In this document: one piece after another, positions 1 through 12,177 of the stretch
Layout: every line of letters begins with the position of its first letter
Numbering within the stretch: the stretch's first letter is position 1
From: Acanthococcus lagerstroemiae
Taxonomy: Eukaryota > Arthropoda > Insecta > Hemiptera > Eriococcidae
Direction: 5' to 3'
DNA length: 64,000 nucleotides
Assembly: GCA_031841125.1 (NCBI GenBank)
Contig: CM063111.1
Location: forward strand, 36,406,955-36,470,954
Notes under the pieces: model-generated
The model's input: only the letters and a program-made list of their open reading frames with translations
Database searches by the model: none
Told to the model about the DNA's origin: nothing
Position numbers and translations under genes: made by a program

Positions 1-1122
1 CTATATGCGTGCTTCATCGATTTTAGGAAAGCGTTCGACTGCGTAAAACACGAGAAATTAATGGAAGTTATGAGAAAAATTGGTCTAGAAGAAAGCGATC
101 AGAATATTATTCGTACACTGTATTGGAACCAGACAGCAATCATCCAGGCGGAAAATACAGAGTCTGAGGAAATTAATATCCTTAAGGGGGGTGAGACAGG
201 GATGCGTATTATCACCCCTACTGTTTAACGTATACTCAGAAACCATCCTGAAAGAAACGCTAACTGGACGGCATCCAGGTTGAAGAAACAAGAGTGTCGA
301 ACATACGGTATACGGATAACACAGTGTTGATCTCGGACAGTGCAGCAGGCCTGCAGAATATGATTAACAGAAAACAGAGTTTCCACCGACAGCCACGAAT
401 ACGGATTAGGAATGAATGCGTCAAAAACAGAATGGATGGTCATTCACAAAAGAAAGAAAGAAGCCGCTATAATAGCCAATCAGAAGATGTTCATAGACAA
501 TGTCGAAATACAGAGAGCAGAAAAATACTTAATACTTGGGCACATGGTTTTGCGAGGAAACAGATCAGTCGATAGAAATAAGGACGAGGATTGGAAAAGC
601 AAAGGCGGCCCTGATGAAGATGGAAAACCTTATTTCACGACGTGACTTGACGCTGAACTTGAGAATGAGACTGATCAGATGCTACGTCATGTCCGTGCTA
701 CTGTACGGTATGGAGAGTTGGACTTTAACTCGGGAAATGGAAAAGAAGATAAATGCCTTTGAGATATTTATCTACCGATGTATGCTCAAGGTATCATGGC
801 GTGATCGGGTCTCAAATGAAGAAGTATTACAACACATGGCAAAAGAAAGGGAGATAGTATTTACAATACAAAAGTGAAAGCTCGAATATTGTCGTCATGC
901 CCTTCGCAACCAGAAATATGCTGTTTTTCAGAATATCCTGAACGAAAAGATACAGGGCAAACGCAGCGTTGGGAGAAGAAAACAGTCGCAGCAGGCTGAC
1001 TTCTGGAGATGGTACAAAATGGTCGCCAAGAAACTGTTCCGCAGTGCCGCTTGCAAAGTCAAAATTGCTATGATGATCGCCAAACTTCGACCGGAGACGG
1101 CGCAATGAAGAAGAAGATTCTT
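1..1122 (+). pseudogene. LINE-A: 3' half of a non-LTR retrotransposon reverse transcriptase, frameshifted
   Basis: This is the carboxy-terminal half of an APE-type LINE reverse transcriptase, which copies element RNA into DNA at a nicked target. Frame-by-frame reading shows the RT core CFIDFRKAFDCVKHEKL from base 6, the catalytic box region RYTDNTVLISD at 306-338, then EWMVI near 430. The thumb and C-terminal segments follow: LRMRLIRCYVMSVLLYGMES (about 655-715), FEIFIYRCMLKVSWRDRVSN, and a final FRSAACKVKIAMMIAKLRPE ending near 1107. At least three frame changes are needed. The usual YADD is YTDN, so the second aspartate is lost. The end at 1107-1122 carries a short AAG-type tail and abuts LINE-B in the opposite orientation, so LINE-A probably inserted into it. 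The 5' half lies left of the window. The LINE assignment is strong; the clade is not assigned. Confidence 0.9.
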
Positions 1123-2300
1123 TTTAGATACCAAACATTTTATCCCACTTAATATTACCAAACGCTTTTTCAATATCAACGAATGCCATGTATGTATTCT
1201 GCCCCTAGTTGAGTCGCCCATCTATAATTAGCTTCAATGCTAACCCTGCTTCTCTAGTATTTCTACTTTTTCGAAATCCAAACTGATCTTCCCCTAATTC
1301 TGTATCTACTTCATTCTCAATTCTTTTATAAATTACCATAGATAATATTTTTGACGCATGTGATAGAAGACTAATGGTTCGATAAAATTTTCACACCTAT
1401 TACTCCTACTTTTTTGGCATAGTTACAATAGCACTCTTTTTAAAATGTAAAATCATCTAGCATTTCCACTTTATCATAAATATAACATACTAATTTGTAC
1501 ACTTCATCAAGCACGTATATTCTTTCAAGTTTTGTAATAATTCAGCTGGTATCTCATGCACTCCTGCAACCTGGTTGGCCGAATGGACAGCGTGCTGGTT
1601 TCGGAATCTGGAGGTTCCGGGTGCGAGCTCACGTAGCAATACACTGCATTTCGACCTAGGCAGATTTTTCGGAAAGATGAGAAGAGGGCTACGACAGCCC
1701 TAACAGTCTCCTCGACGTCTCTGAAGTAATGCTCGAAAAGGGCGGATTCCAGGGCTCGGGTTGAGAGTAAAGTTAGAAAAGAGAGGCGAAGAGAATCTAT
1801 CTCATCCACTCCTGAAGCTTTCCCTTTCTTTAAATCTCTCAATGCTTCGTCAAAATCACCTCTTAAAATTGAGTCTCCTCTCTCATCTTCTTCCACATCT
1901 TCCTCCCTCTCTATTCTTATTATTTCATCCCCATTATTACTATATAGTCCTTTACATACTCTACCCACCTGTTCACTCTTCCTTCTGCTGTGTAAATAGG
2001 CTCTCCCTCCTTATTTGTTATATTACTTGCTTTCTTTCTTCTTTCTCCAAACTCCATTTTTACTTTTCTATATGCCAAGTCCACCAGTCCTTTATTCATC
2101 ACTTTTTTATTTCATCCATTCCTCCTTTGCCTTTTTACACTCTCTTTATTTCATTCCTTAACCTTTCATAAGCTAATCTATCCTCCCTATCTTTTACGTT
2201 CTTATATTTGTACTTCCGGCATGTGACATTTTCAAAACCACTTTCTCCTTCTCTCGACTCACTCCCTTCTTTCTTCCTCATTCGGATAGGTAGGACATCC
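1109..2300 (-). pseudogene. LINE-B copy 1: reverse transcriptase amino half, decayed
   Basis: Minus-strand reading gives a LINE reverse transcriptase distinct from LINE-A. From high to low coordinate: a linker ending RVNRWVEYVKD near 1960, ALRDLKKGKASGVDEI at about 1815-1862, then (after a SINE insertion) PAELLQNLKEYVLDEVYKL, a degraded stretch, EDQFGFRKSRNTREAGLAL around 1245-1290, and MAFVDIEKAFGNIKWDKMF at about 1130-1190. The palm, YADD and thumb regions are absent: the copy stops where LINE-A begins. Many stops and frameshifts show that it is dead. Two further copies of the family lie at 7.1-10.3 kb and 62.3-64 kb. The motif order and the GVDEIPAELL signature make the RT call firm. Confidence 0.85.
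1567..1797 (+). mobile_element. tRNA-derived SINE inserted in LINE-B, with 17-bp target duplications
   Basis: A 231-bp insertion is flanked by TATCTCATGCACTCCTG at 1550-1566 and TATCTCATCCACTCCTG at 1798-1814 (16 of 17 identical). Its 5' end carries RNA polymerase III promoter-like boxes: box A TGGCCGAATGG at 1576-1586 and box B GGTGCGAGCTC at 1620-1630. The spacing is like that of a tRNA. The rest is a tRNA-unrelated body. Removing the insert and one duplicate restores the LINE-B codons for GVDEIPAELL, which independently confirms both borders. SINEs have no protein and borrow a LINE's reverse transcriptase. The partner LINE is unknown. I do not call it a functional tRNA because a full cloverleaf was not found. 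Confidence 0.82.
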
Positions 2301-5300
2301 ATTTAATTCAGTCACAGTTTATGTTTAGCGCTCACAGATCTGTCTTCACTATCGATCAACACACGCACTTACTCTACACACTCTCGTTTTTTGACTCCAT
2401 ATGGCCTCGCTCCGGTGCAGACTAAGCACTCTTCTTGTACAATTTCCGAAAAACCCACAGATACTTCCCCAGCAACGAACTATACGTAGATCATTTTACC
2501 ACTTGCAGATTCCTCATCCAACATCGTCGGACTGGCCAAACTTGAGAGTTCTCGCCAATGGTCCCCTCGCAAACAATTTTTAACTCGCAAATGCATATAT
2601 TTTTGAGCTCGCAAGGCCCCTTCCGATGATTCATTGAGCCCGGTTGTCGGCGATCGGTATAGTTCAATTCATAAAATCGCTCGAAAATAAAGAAGCGCAT
2701 GGATCTTGTATTAGTGAAAGACATTTACTGGATATACCGCACGCTTCACAAAACCGCGAGGGAAGCCAATTTTCAAAGAAATTTGAATATGTTCCGACCA
2801 AGAAAGGAGCCTACCAATGCACATTGCAGAACGCTATTGCTTATTTTGTAACAAAACTTCATTAACCAGTGAAGTTACAATATCATTCGAAAATTACTTG
2901 TCCGTGAATCTGGTTAAAGAAGGAAGTCCAATTAGTGAAGTAAACTGACGATGAAAACGCTTCCAACAGCACATCAATTATTCATGATTATGCGAACAAA
3001 TTAGTTTACTAAATCCATTTCACAGAACAACTAAATTATATAAATTTATGTACACGCAAACACTATAAAGTTCCCAGTACCTTGCTTTTCACCGCGGTGC
3101 TATCTAACTTGAGACATTTTGACTATTGCATTGAAATTCCGAAATGTACTGTAAGCAAAGTAAAAAATTTACTGCAAATTACTGATGGCATTGCGAGCAG
3201 TGGTCCAGAGCGTAGTGGGGGGAGCTTCCATCAATCAACTTGGCCAGTTAGGAAAAACTGAAACATACCGTTTCAGTTGGGAAAATCTGACTCCAAAATT
3301 GTGAAAAATATCAATTTTTATTTGTTGTTACGACTCAAATCACAAATCATCAAAAATATCACAAAAATATTTTTCACTTGCTGAATATTGGACCCTTCAG
3401 ATAGGAAATTCATGTGCCCTCCTCTCCCGATGCGATACGCTTTTGGCAAAGATTTACCATTAGGTGTTGACCACCTTGACAACAACAGACACCAACTAAT
3501 TAATACATTTTCTTTCAGACTTTCTCGTAAGTCTCAAGTTCCTCAGAGCAGAGAATAGCCATGTAGCCAGCAGTTTTATTACCTCCTGACTCGTATGAAG
3601 ATCACATAGAAAACATTGTACACCATAACAAGTATGTGGACGGTCACAAATGAACGTTATGATTTTCAGATTTTTCATCGTGAGGAAAACACAGTGTGTG
3701 TGTACTATGTAGCAACAGCCAATAATTGCTTGCATGTAATAGTAAATGTACGCATGCACAGCACACCATAACGTTATCACTTTTTACAGGTCATGGATAA
3801 AATAGATTTATGTAGAGTGGAAGCCTTAACCCTTGCAATCAGCTTTCAACCCATTTTTTTCCCAATATTCGCTTCACGGCTTTCATCACTTTCCAACCAG
3901 ATGTACTCATAATAAAGTTGAAAACATTGTAACCAGTAATCGTAATCAGTATGAGGAGCCAGTGTTTGAAAGCAAATGAAATTGGAACCGATCAAAACTG
4001 GGGTTTATCGATTTTTGTTTTACCTCCGGGAGTTGATTGAATCAAATCAAATCGATTGCGTGAAAATTATGAAAACAAGAGCGAATGAGGGGCGAACAGA
4101 ATAATTTGAAAAGCAGAAAACACAAAAAAAAATTCGGAGCAAATGAAAAATGAAATTCTACTAAAACGGAATTTGAGAATGAATCCATCAAGTTGGTTCA
4201 CTTCTATTTCATAAAAAAAAAAGCAAACGGGAAAGGATCAAATCGCTCTCATGCACTTTTATTCACTCCCATCGAGAAAACAAATGTTGGTTTCGATTTG
4301 CATGCATGAATGCAGAAAACCGAGAACAATCCCAAACGCTCACTGTCAGCGGCATCAAATAATGGATATCAGCCCTATCAAAGGCAACTCTTGACTGTTT
4401 GAACATTTGCCAATGAACAACGATATGCCGTTGATTAAAGTTTCGGAATACTAGAAAGGGGTTGCGAAAAATTTTCTCAACTATTCGCAGTAGCCTATCC
4501 CCTAGAACTCGAATAAGGTGTCCACTGGAACTGAAGAATGAAAAAACATGACTTTTTTATGACGTCATTTAAAATTTCACCGGATTCTACCCTTCAAGAG
4601 CTACGTGAAAAAAATGCAGTTAGCCCTTTTTTCCCCTGGACTCTTCAAATTATTTTTATTTTTGACTTTTGGCATTAGCTGGATTGAAAAGTTTAAGCCA
4701 TAAAACTGAGCTTACGGCTGACTTATGAGCTGAAAGCCAACAGGCAGAATTCGCCTAACTGGCTTTCGGTTAATGAATCACGACTAAAATTGTGACTTAA
4801 GCTTTAGCTGAAGCCACTAGTGGCTTCAGCTTAACCTCCCTGGAGATATTGTGCTTATTGATAATGCGAATCATTCAGTATTATCAGTACCGTGATCTCC
4901 GAACCGTCATGCTACACTGGCGCTTTAGAGGAACGATTCAAACACTATTTGTAATTCCTAAAAACCCCTAAAGACAAAATGAGACTTCACTGTCTCCATG
5001 TATCGCTCAGAATTAAACGAGAATTGAACGGAATTTATTCTTTACTCAAACAGAAATTGAGAACGAATGAATGAGAGCGAATCACTGAAACTGATTCGTT
5101 CCTAAATCCTGTACTCTTCAGATAGGTACACACTTTAATATTCGCAAATTCATATCAAGACGGTATTACCAAGATCCTTTATGGAGATACAACCACAGAC
5201 AGACTGTCACTATAATTACTAATTTTATTCGGACTCGACACATCACTGCGATATTTTAATCGAACAGCTAGATGATATATCCACCCTCCAACACAAATTT

Positions 5301-5586
5301 GCGAAAATTATATTTTTTATGCTAGCTGGGAATCAGGATTGGGGTGATTCTTTCGAATCAATTCATGATCCGGACCATCGAATTTATGATTCGATCCGTG
5401 ATTCGAATAATTTTTCTCTCAACAATACGTGATTCATGAGATCATGACACAAATCAATTTTCCTTGATCCAAATCTGAAATTTTCGGATCATTTCCAAAT
5501 CATTTCGACTATTACACCAAGTCTAAGAAAAAGATACAAACAACATTCAACTTGAGGTTTCTTCTCTGAGGTGAATCGGTCTTCAT
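2301..5586. other. AT-rich intergenic stretch, no supported gene
   Basis: No open frame of convincing length, composition or family resemblance was found. Short frames around 2640-2930 include a Cys-x2-Cys segment (RYCLFCNKTS near 2836) that could be a stray exon, but nothing supports it. The segment 3190-3430 has a G-rich AGTGGGGGG tract like those in the local hAT MITEs, without a recognisable partner end. Two adjacent palindromes at 4730-4831 are listed separately. From about 5340 the sequence is rich in GATTC/GAATC and GATCC motifs. Confidence 0.5.
4730..4831. repeat. Pair of adjacent palindromes
   Basis: A 26-bp perfect palindrome lies at 4806-4831, centred on CACTAGTG, with arms reading AGCTGAAGCCACT. 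Just upstream, 4734-4772 is a less perfect palindrome with arms AAAGCCA...TGGCTTT around a GAATTC centre. Both arm sets contain the word GCTGAA(A)GCCA, so they look like related units, perhaps the remains of a small foldback element. No terminal duplication is visible. Confidence 0.6.
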
Positions 5587-6275
5587 TGCATCAGTAGGGT
5601 AGACCTAACCTGTCTCACGACGATCTCGAGGAGCGGAGGACAACCTATGGCACACCCTGTTCAAGGATGAGGCATGTGAGAAGGAGAGGCGCGGGACCGC
5701 AATAACAATCAATCCCAGGGGCAATAGGAGTGACAGCGACGGGCGTGATCGACCGTCTCGCGTCGGACACCTTGGTTCCGAAAATGCTGAAAAGTGGAAG
5801 CGGATGGAACCGGGTGCCGGTGTTTGTCTCGACCATCACGAAAAATAAGATTCAGACAGAATGGTCAAGGCAGGGGACTGACGGATAAAGCTCGGCCCAC
5901 GTTTGACACGACTCTGTAGCATCCCCGAGCAGTTGCAGTTACTGCAGACCCCTTGGCAGGGTTCACCCCGCCGTCACCACCTCCTTGCGTCACCCCACGT
6001 ATCAAAACGAGAAGGTGGGGGTGAAGGAAGGAAACGCAATTCCGGGTTAACACTGGGTGAGCGTTATCTCAGTCCGTAGGATGTGCCTCAATAACCCAGG
6101 CTGGACAGCACAAATCCGAAACGGAGAGGCGAAATGGAGGCCCGGGCCAGCTTCAATACGTCCCTTTGGCCCGCCGACGCAATATTCGAAAGGGTAGTTT
6201 CCAGGGCCAGAGGTGCGGTGTCTGGGGAGCCACTTTGGCATGCGTGCATCGCCATACGCTTCACCAAACATTAGG
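5587..6275 (-). repeat. GC-rich island with a 28S-rRNA-like end
   Basis: About 690 bp of GC-rich sequence sits inside AT-rich GATTC-type DNA. At its left edge, 5589-5626, the complement strand reads GTCGTGAGACAGGTTAG followed by TACCCTACTGATG. From memory this closely resembles conserved 28S rRNA sequence just 5' of the sarcin-ricin loop. The likeness stops abruptly inside the island. The right edge, 6178-6270, is a repeat found twice more in the window (16851-16969 and 46141-46249). The minus strand keeps several open frames of 60-74 codons, but no protein family was recognised. It may be a retroposed or composite element using an rRNA-derived piece; this is inference. Confidence 0.5.
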
Positions 6276-7099
6276 CGAATCGGTGAATTTTCTGGGCTGA
6301 TTCACGATCCGAATCATTTTTTTCATCAATGATTCGTGATCAGTGATTTGTGTCCGTGTTCTCCAATGATCCATGATCCGAATCAGTATTTTGGTGATTT
6401 ACCAAACCCTGCCGGTGTATCATTTTCTTTGTACTCTATTCCGGCTGTTCTCGTTGCAAAAGCAATTTATTAACAAGATACATACAAATACCGTACATTC
6501 GATCTCTAAAATTATATACCTAATATTATTTGGTTACACGGCGTGAGAAAGAATATATTGTTTTTTCAGGCTAGAGTCAGTTTGTGGTTTGGAATGAGCG
6601 TGTTAATGACACAACACACAGCGCGGCGTGTATTCAAACGCATACTTATTAAAATTCCACAAAAACCACATTATACATATTTCTTTTATCGTACATTCAA
6701 CCGTGTTGACCTACATGCACGTAGTTTTAGGTCCACTGCCGTCAACTCCATCAATTATCGTGTTATCATTCATCGGCCACACTTAATAGCGCAGAAACTT
6801 GATACTAGAAAAATTTAAAAAGTTGGAGTTCCGAATATTTCTCACGATTCTATGCCGTAGAAAGCTGCGATATGAAGATTCCACAGGACCTGTTGGGCTA
6901 TTACGAAGTGTAAAATCTGATAATGTCACATATTAATGATTCGAACCATCGGTAAATCGCCAGCTTCATTTTCAAGATCAAAATAAAATGCAAGAAACTA
7001 CTACACAAAGTAGGGAATGCTCCAGCTATGGTTTTCTGGTCCAATCGAATGGGCCCAATTGTGTCAGGAAGGTTTTTACTCGAAGACACAGACAATGCC
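6276..7099. other. AT-rich spacer, nothing recognised
   Basis: The first 120 bases resume the GATTC/GAATC-rich pattern seen left of the GC-rich island (5340-5480), as if the island had been inserted into that sequence. From 6420 to 7095 only short frames occur on either strand; none resembles a known domain. Confidence 0.5.
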
Positions 7100-10000
7100 T
7101 ATGGGGATGATTGATCCCCTTAGACGGTGCCAGGGGCAAGAGTATCAGTTTGCCGCCTCCCTCTAAAAATGGTTGTTAAATTATTCATTTGCTGTTGTTC
7201 TTCTGTTATCAGACGGCTTACCAGTGATACCTGACCTATATTAGCATTCTCTAGTCTTGTTATCGTTGTTACAAGAAAGTAGAGTCTCTCTGTTGTTTTC
7301 TCTTTTGCGCAGATCTTTCCATTTCTGAGAAGGATTTACACTTTGTATCCTTCATTATCTGCTCTTCATAGCTCATTCTTTTCCTTCTTTTCCAATTCTT
7401 TCCCTCAACCATTCAGTAATAATAGTATCCCTGGATGTCTTATATTACACAACTCCTCTCTTTACAACTATATTCCACATTTCTCTTTCCCTTCCTATTC
7501 ACCTCAATACTTCCTCATTCCGATATTTTCCTACCTTTGATTTTAAACATTCTTCAATCACACAGACAGTACAGATGTAGTTTGCAGACGCATGTAATTT
7601 CCCGGCATTGTCAAAAATGCCGTGTCATAATGAAAAAAAATCATTAATCAGAGCATATAGATAATATCCGGTTCTTTTGATGAAGTGCAATCGGGTGATT
7701 GAACCTCCTCCATACTGCTGTATGAGATCTTCGACGTACTCTTGCTTTCGCGCGTACGTATTTCGTATAGTGTTGGGAATATCCAGGCTCTGGATGATAT
7801 TTATGACGGAATCAGTTTGAAATTCTATAAAATGATCCGTGAAAGTAAAAATGTCAGGATGTTCCTTATACAAATAGAATGCCAAATTGAATCTACTGTG
7901 AAAACTTTCACAGGCGTTCGTCGTACGGTCTAAAGACGAAGTCATTGTGGCCTACATGCTTGCTGTAAAAGTCGCTGTGACTGAAATGTTTGTATTCAGG
8001 AGATAAAGAGAAAACTGTTGGATGCGTTCATCCTCTGGTTGTACTGTCATTAAGGAATAAGCTACGGCCGCAGACCTCATCTTGCGCTCATCAGCTGACG
8101 TACACAAGTTTTCACCTGTAACTTTAGTCGAAATCACGTGCTGTGTGCAGAATACATAAGTGTGCAGATTACACTACAGTTTGCCAAGTACAAAATACAT
8201 AGGTGTGCAAATTACCCAAAAAATTACGTAGCGTCAGCCAACGTGTGTGCAATTTACATGTGCCCCTCCGATAACACTACATTTCAAAAGTTCCTATACT
8301 TTTCCTGTCTAGAGTTCCAGTTATCGAGGTCTCACATCCATACAATGCTATACTCCAAATAAACGTTGGAAGAAATCTCAGTTTTACTTCCAAATCTATA
8401 TTTGCCCTGAATATGTCTCCTTTTTGAAATAAAGCTCCCTTAGCTTTTTGTATTCGACTCTTTATTCCTGTTTTCCTCTTCCATCTTGCGGTATCAGAGT
8501 ACCTGAATATTAAAAATTTTTTCACCTCTTATTTCCATATTTATTGGATTTCGGTGGCATCTACTGATTACCATCACTATTCTTTTATTTTTACTGATCT
8601 TCATTTGATACTTTATTTTCAATTTTTCATTCAACTTTTTAAATGCTTTCTTTAATTTTTCTTTGCTTCTTTCCACTATTGCGATATCATCTGTAAGCCT
8701 TATTATTCTAACCGTCTTCCCTTGTATTGTCACACCTAAATAGGTTACACAGTACAGTAATCGTGTCTCACTCCTTTTTTGAATTTTAGCTTCTTCCGCT
8801 TCATTCTCTATTTACATTTGAGTCTTCTGATCCTTACATAAGTTCCGTACTCCTCTTCTTTTTTTTATACTCAACTCCTATCTCCTTCAATATTTGAAAA
8901 ACAATTTGACTATTCAATATTTGAAACAATTTTGATCAGTCAACATTATCGCAAGTTTTTTCTAAATCTACTTAAGCCTTCTTAAATTCTCTCTTTTGAT
9001 TTCTTGAAGCCTTATATTTGTCCTTACTTTCTCTATTATTGGCTTGTTTATACTTTCTTCCACCAATTCTAGTATCTCACTTTTCATCTACGGTTATCTT
9101 CTATTATTTGAGTAGGTACCTACTTTCTCCCTAACTGTCATATTCGTTGCTTTTTTTATAGCTATTCCCCTTCCACATCATTTCCTTCATGTGATTCACA
9201 AAGTTCTTTCGTTATTTCTTTTTGATATTTTCCTCTTGTTTTTGCCTCTTTCAGTAACTCCAAATTCCATTTTGTTTTTACTTTCTTCTTATTCATCTTT
9301 TCAAACTTTAAACCCACATTTCATGACTACTAAATTGTGATCACTATCTACATCCGCTCCTGAGTATGTCTTATAATCTAATATTTGATTTTTGTATCTT
9401 CTTCTCTTCAAAATAGAATCTATTTGATCTCTTCTTTCATTTCTTGGGCTTTTCCAGGGGTATGTCCTTCTCTCATGATTTTTAAACAGTATTTTCACTA
9501 ACTAATTTGTATTCTTCACTAAATTCTATAAGCCTCGCCCCGCTTTCATTTCGCTCTCCTAAACCATGCTTTCCACATACCACTTATTTTTCTCTTCCTC
9601 CCACTCTAGCGTTCCAATCTCCCATTATAGTTAAATTTTCTTCTCCTTTTACATAGCTCTATACTTCATTAATTTCTTCATAAATTTTTTCTATTTCTTC
9701 TTCAATATAACTTCCTCTAAGCATATAAATTTGGATTATCACTAAATACACTAGTTCTGCTGAAATTTTTCATCATTAAAATTCTCTCACTATGTTGGGT
9801 ATAACTCTGCACTCTATTCTCTATAATCTTATTCATACAAATACCTACACCTGCTTGCCCTCTTTCCGCTGCAGTATCAACTATACTATACTCCCCCGTC
9901 CAGAAATCACTTACTTTCGGCCACCTCACTTCACTAATCCTATTATATTCAATTTTAATATTTTCATCTCTTCCTCTAAATTTTCTAATTTGCCTACCTC

Positions 10001-10290
10001 ATTCAATGTCTTCACATTCCATACCTCTATTCTCAATTCTGACAGTTTCTCACTAGGTAGTCTCCGCCCGGACATTCAAATGGGGAGACTTTTTACGTCC
10101 GGAATTACTATTTATGTTGTGAGGTGCCATTATAATTGTGGTGGTGGAGATGCATCTCCAGGGAAGAATACTGACGTAGTTTCCCCCTGCTTTCATCGTC
10201 GTTCATCTGTCGGAGTTTTCCTTCTCCTATGTGCCTTTAGTTTTTCTCGAAGCCCACTCACCACGCCAAGGTAGCACCCACGGGGGGAGG
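7100..10290 (-). pseudogene. LINE-B copy 2: endonuclease and reverse transcriptase, interrupted
   Basis: This is the longest LINE-B copy in the window, read on the minus strand. The APE endonuclease starts near 10050 with LRIEVWNVKTLNEVGKLENL. It continues through VRWPKVSDFWTGEYSIVDTA and AERGQAGVGICMNKIIENRV (9930-9800) and ends with YKTYSGADVDSDHNLVVMK near 9320. The RT region is eroded, but the catalytic-box area reads RLTDDIAIVERSKEKLKKAF (about 8640-8700), followed by the thumb (FIWSIALYGCET) to 8279. The C-terminal part resumes only at about 7575 (YRNEEVLR...GREREMW). The 700-bp gap holds a MULE fragment, so the LINE is split. The 3' end is near 7100. Endonuclease plus RT makes the LINE identity secure. 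Confidence 0.85.
7640..8140 (-). pseudogene. Mutator-like (MULE) transposase C-terminal fragment
   Basis: One continuous minus-strand frame, broken by a single stop where a tryptophan codon would be expected (near 7950), reads QPEDERIQQFSLYLLNTNI and then DRTTNACESFHSRFN. It continues through YKEHPDIFTFTDHFIEFQTD. The R-T-T-N-x-C-E-S-F-H-x-x-F-N motif followed by HPxIF is the C-terminal hallmark of insect MULE transposases, as I know the family. The catalytic DDE core is missing. The fragment lies in a roughly 700-bp block (7576-8278) that separates two halves of LINE-B copy 2, so it appears to be a nested insertion. Its right flank (8140-8260) has four GTGTGCA(A/G)(A/T)TTAC-like motifs resembling subterminal repeats. 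Clear TIRs and target duplications were not found. Confidence 0.75.
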
Positions 10291-12170
10291 GGATCTCTAT
10301 TCTTACACTACAATAAAAAATGTAATGGCTCCACAATGAGATTCACCATCTACATTGAAAAATGTACAACATTAAAGATGTCACGAGAAAGAGATCTAAA
10401 ACTATGTCATGAGGTCCCTTTCCCAAGACACTGTAGTATGGATACAGTCACATTCTCAATTTAGATGACAAAGATTATTACCTTGGTAACAGGTGAGTCA
10501 AAGTCAACAAATTTCATCTGAGAAAAATCTATTTTGAAGTCTTTTTTCTCCGGTAACTTCTTTACCCCAGTCCTCCATCAACCAAGCTACTTCATAATTA
10601 AAGAAAAGTTTTAAAAAATGTGTGAAATTGTAACATCAAAAATGTGAAATTATTACTGGCACTTGATTTGTCAAGTACTAACCCCTCTCCTTCACAAAAC
10701 TACTTCTAAATCTGCTGTCCATCTATTACAGATTTTTTTATCCAGCCCCCTTATACAAATGACGCCGCCGCCTATGTCTACAGGAGGGGAAAGAGGATGT
10801 CAAATATTTGGATACCAGTATAATGGTTGGATGTAAAGAGAAAATTAATGCCAATTAGCTGGAGTGAATTAGAGGGAGTAAGACATGCAAAGTTCGATGA
10901 CACTAGTACAATTTCTGCTCATATTTTCACCAAGTCAATTTTTTAAGAAGTACAAATTAATAATATCGAGAGTTAAGCAAATGTTTGCACAGTTAGATTG
11001 TTCGACAATTCGGATTTTCATTCTGCTTTAATATGAACTGTAAACAGGTTTGATTCAAGCAATCATCCTGTAAATCAAAAGGAACGACCACTGGGCTACT
11101 TCCTGCACAAATACACTCGATAAACTTCTGTCCTTCCAAACACAATGACAGGGAATCTGAACGAGCGAACAAAAAAGACGAGATCGAAATATGGCTTGGC
11201 GACAAAAACCAGGGTAGATCTAGTAAGCATTCCAGCTACCTTCATTCGCAACGGCAGTATAAGAAAACAGGGCTTAAAATGCGAAGCGACACACCATCCG
11301 GATGCACGTCACAACAAAGAAACCACCCCTACGTCACGGTCACATTTTACGGAACATCCAGCAGACCCTCGAGTGACACTACAGTTTCCAGTCTCTGGAA
11401 ACGATCAACTCACAAATTCGTTAGAAGGAGGGGCGTGGACCACGGCCCCAGTCACGTTTAAATTCTGTCCAGAAGGATGGAATATTTTAGGAAAAGAAAA
11501 CAAGAAAAAGAGCACACACAACCCGAAGTCTCTAATTGATAGTAGCTCGGTATTATAAAAATAATACGTGCACGTTTGGTCCTCCTCTCGGCCAGGAACA
11601 ACCTGACCATTTTTATATTAATTTTGAAGGGGAACGTTCGGTCCTTGTTAACTGATTTACGATACGAGGGAAGAAAAAAGGTTGAAGACCGGTTTTCTCT
11701 CTTTTACTAATGTAAATAAAACAACAGACGCAATATAGGAAAAGAGACAGGTTGAATAGTATTTGGTTGCTAACGAAAAACCAACTCTAGTCCTTTTACT
11801 TTTTTACCTTCTAGTACAATTAGTGGTTCGCAAAGCAGGAGTGCTCCGATGCAAATTAAGAAATACCCGTCTACAGACCGGACTACCAGATACATACTGA
11901 TGGAAACGAGCAGCCTAATTCTGCTTTTGTTTATGAAGTGAAATTATCCAGTTATTAAGGATACAAACTACACACAACGTGACGATGTGCGACGAGTTTC
12001 CAAATTTCTATTATTTAAAGTTTCAAGGTAAAAAATATCAACAAGATGATGCGCTCATAGATACACAGGTGGGTACATGATCATGAAATTACCAATCATC
12101 TTTGCTTGGAAATAACAGCCCTACTATCTTGAAACACTACTGAGTACGTATTCAAATAACACCCGATGGC
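10291..12170. other. No supported gene
   Basis: Short frames only. A plus-strand frame at 11145-11558 (137 codons) is open but matches no family I recognise, has no intron context and overlaps another open frame. It is therefore not called a gene. A G-rich/TCACGT-rich patch occurs at 11280-11480. Confidence 0.45.
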
Positions 12171-12177
12171 ATTGAGT

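Noticed and set aside
1576..1630. Possible tRNA gene (box A and box B present)
   Set aside because: No convincing cloverleaf, and the sequence is inside a 231-bp insert with target duplications, so it is a SINE head.
1761..2171. 136-codon plus-strand open frame
   Set aside because: It is the antisense shadow of LINE-B; the minus strand carries the recognisable RT motifs.
9792..10274. 160-codon plus-strand open frame
   Set aside because: Antisense to the LINE-B endonuclease (AERGQAGVGI and related motifs on the minus strand).
11145..11558. 137-codon plus frame as a gene
   Set aside because: No domain, splice context or repeat support; a second frame overlaps it.
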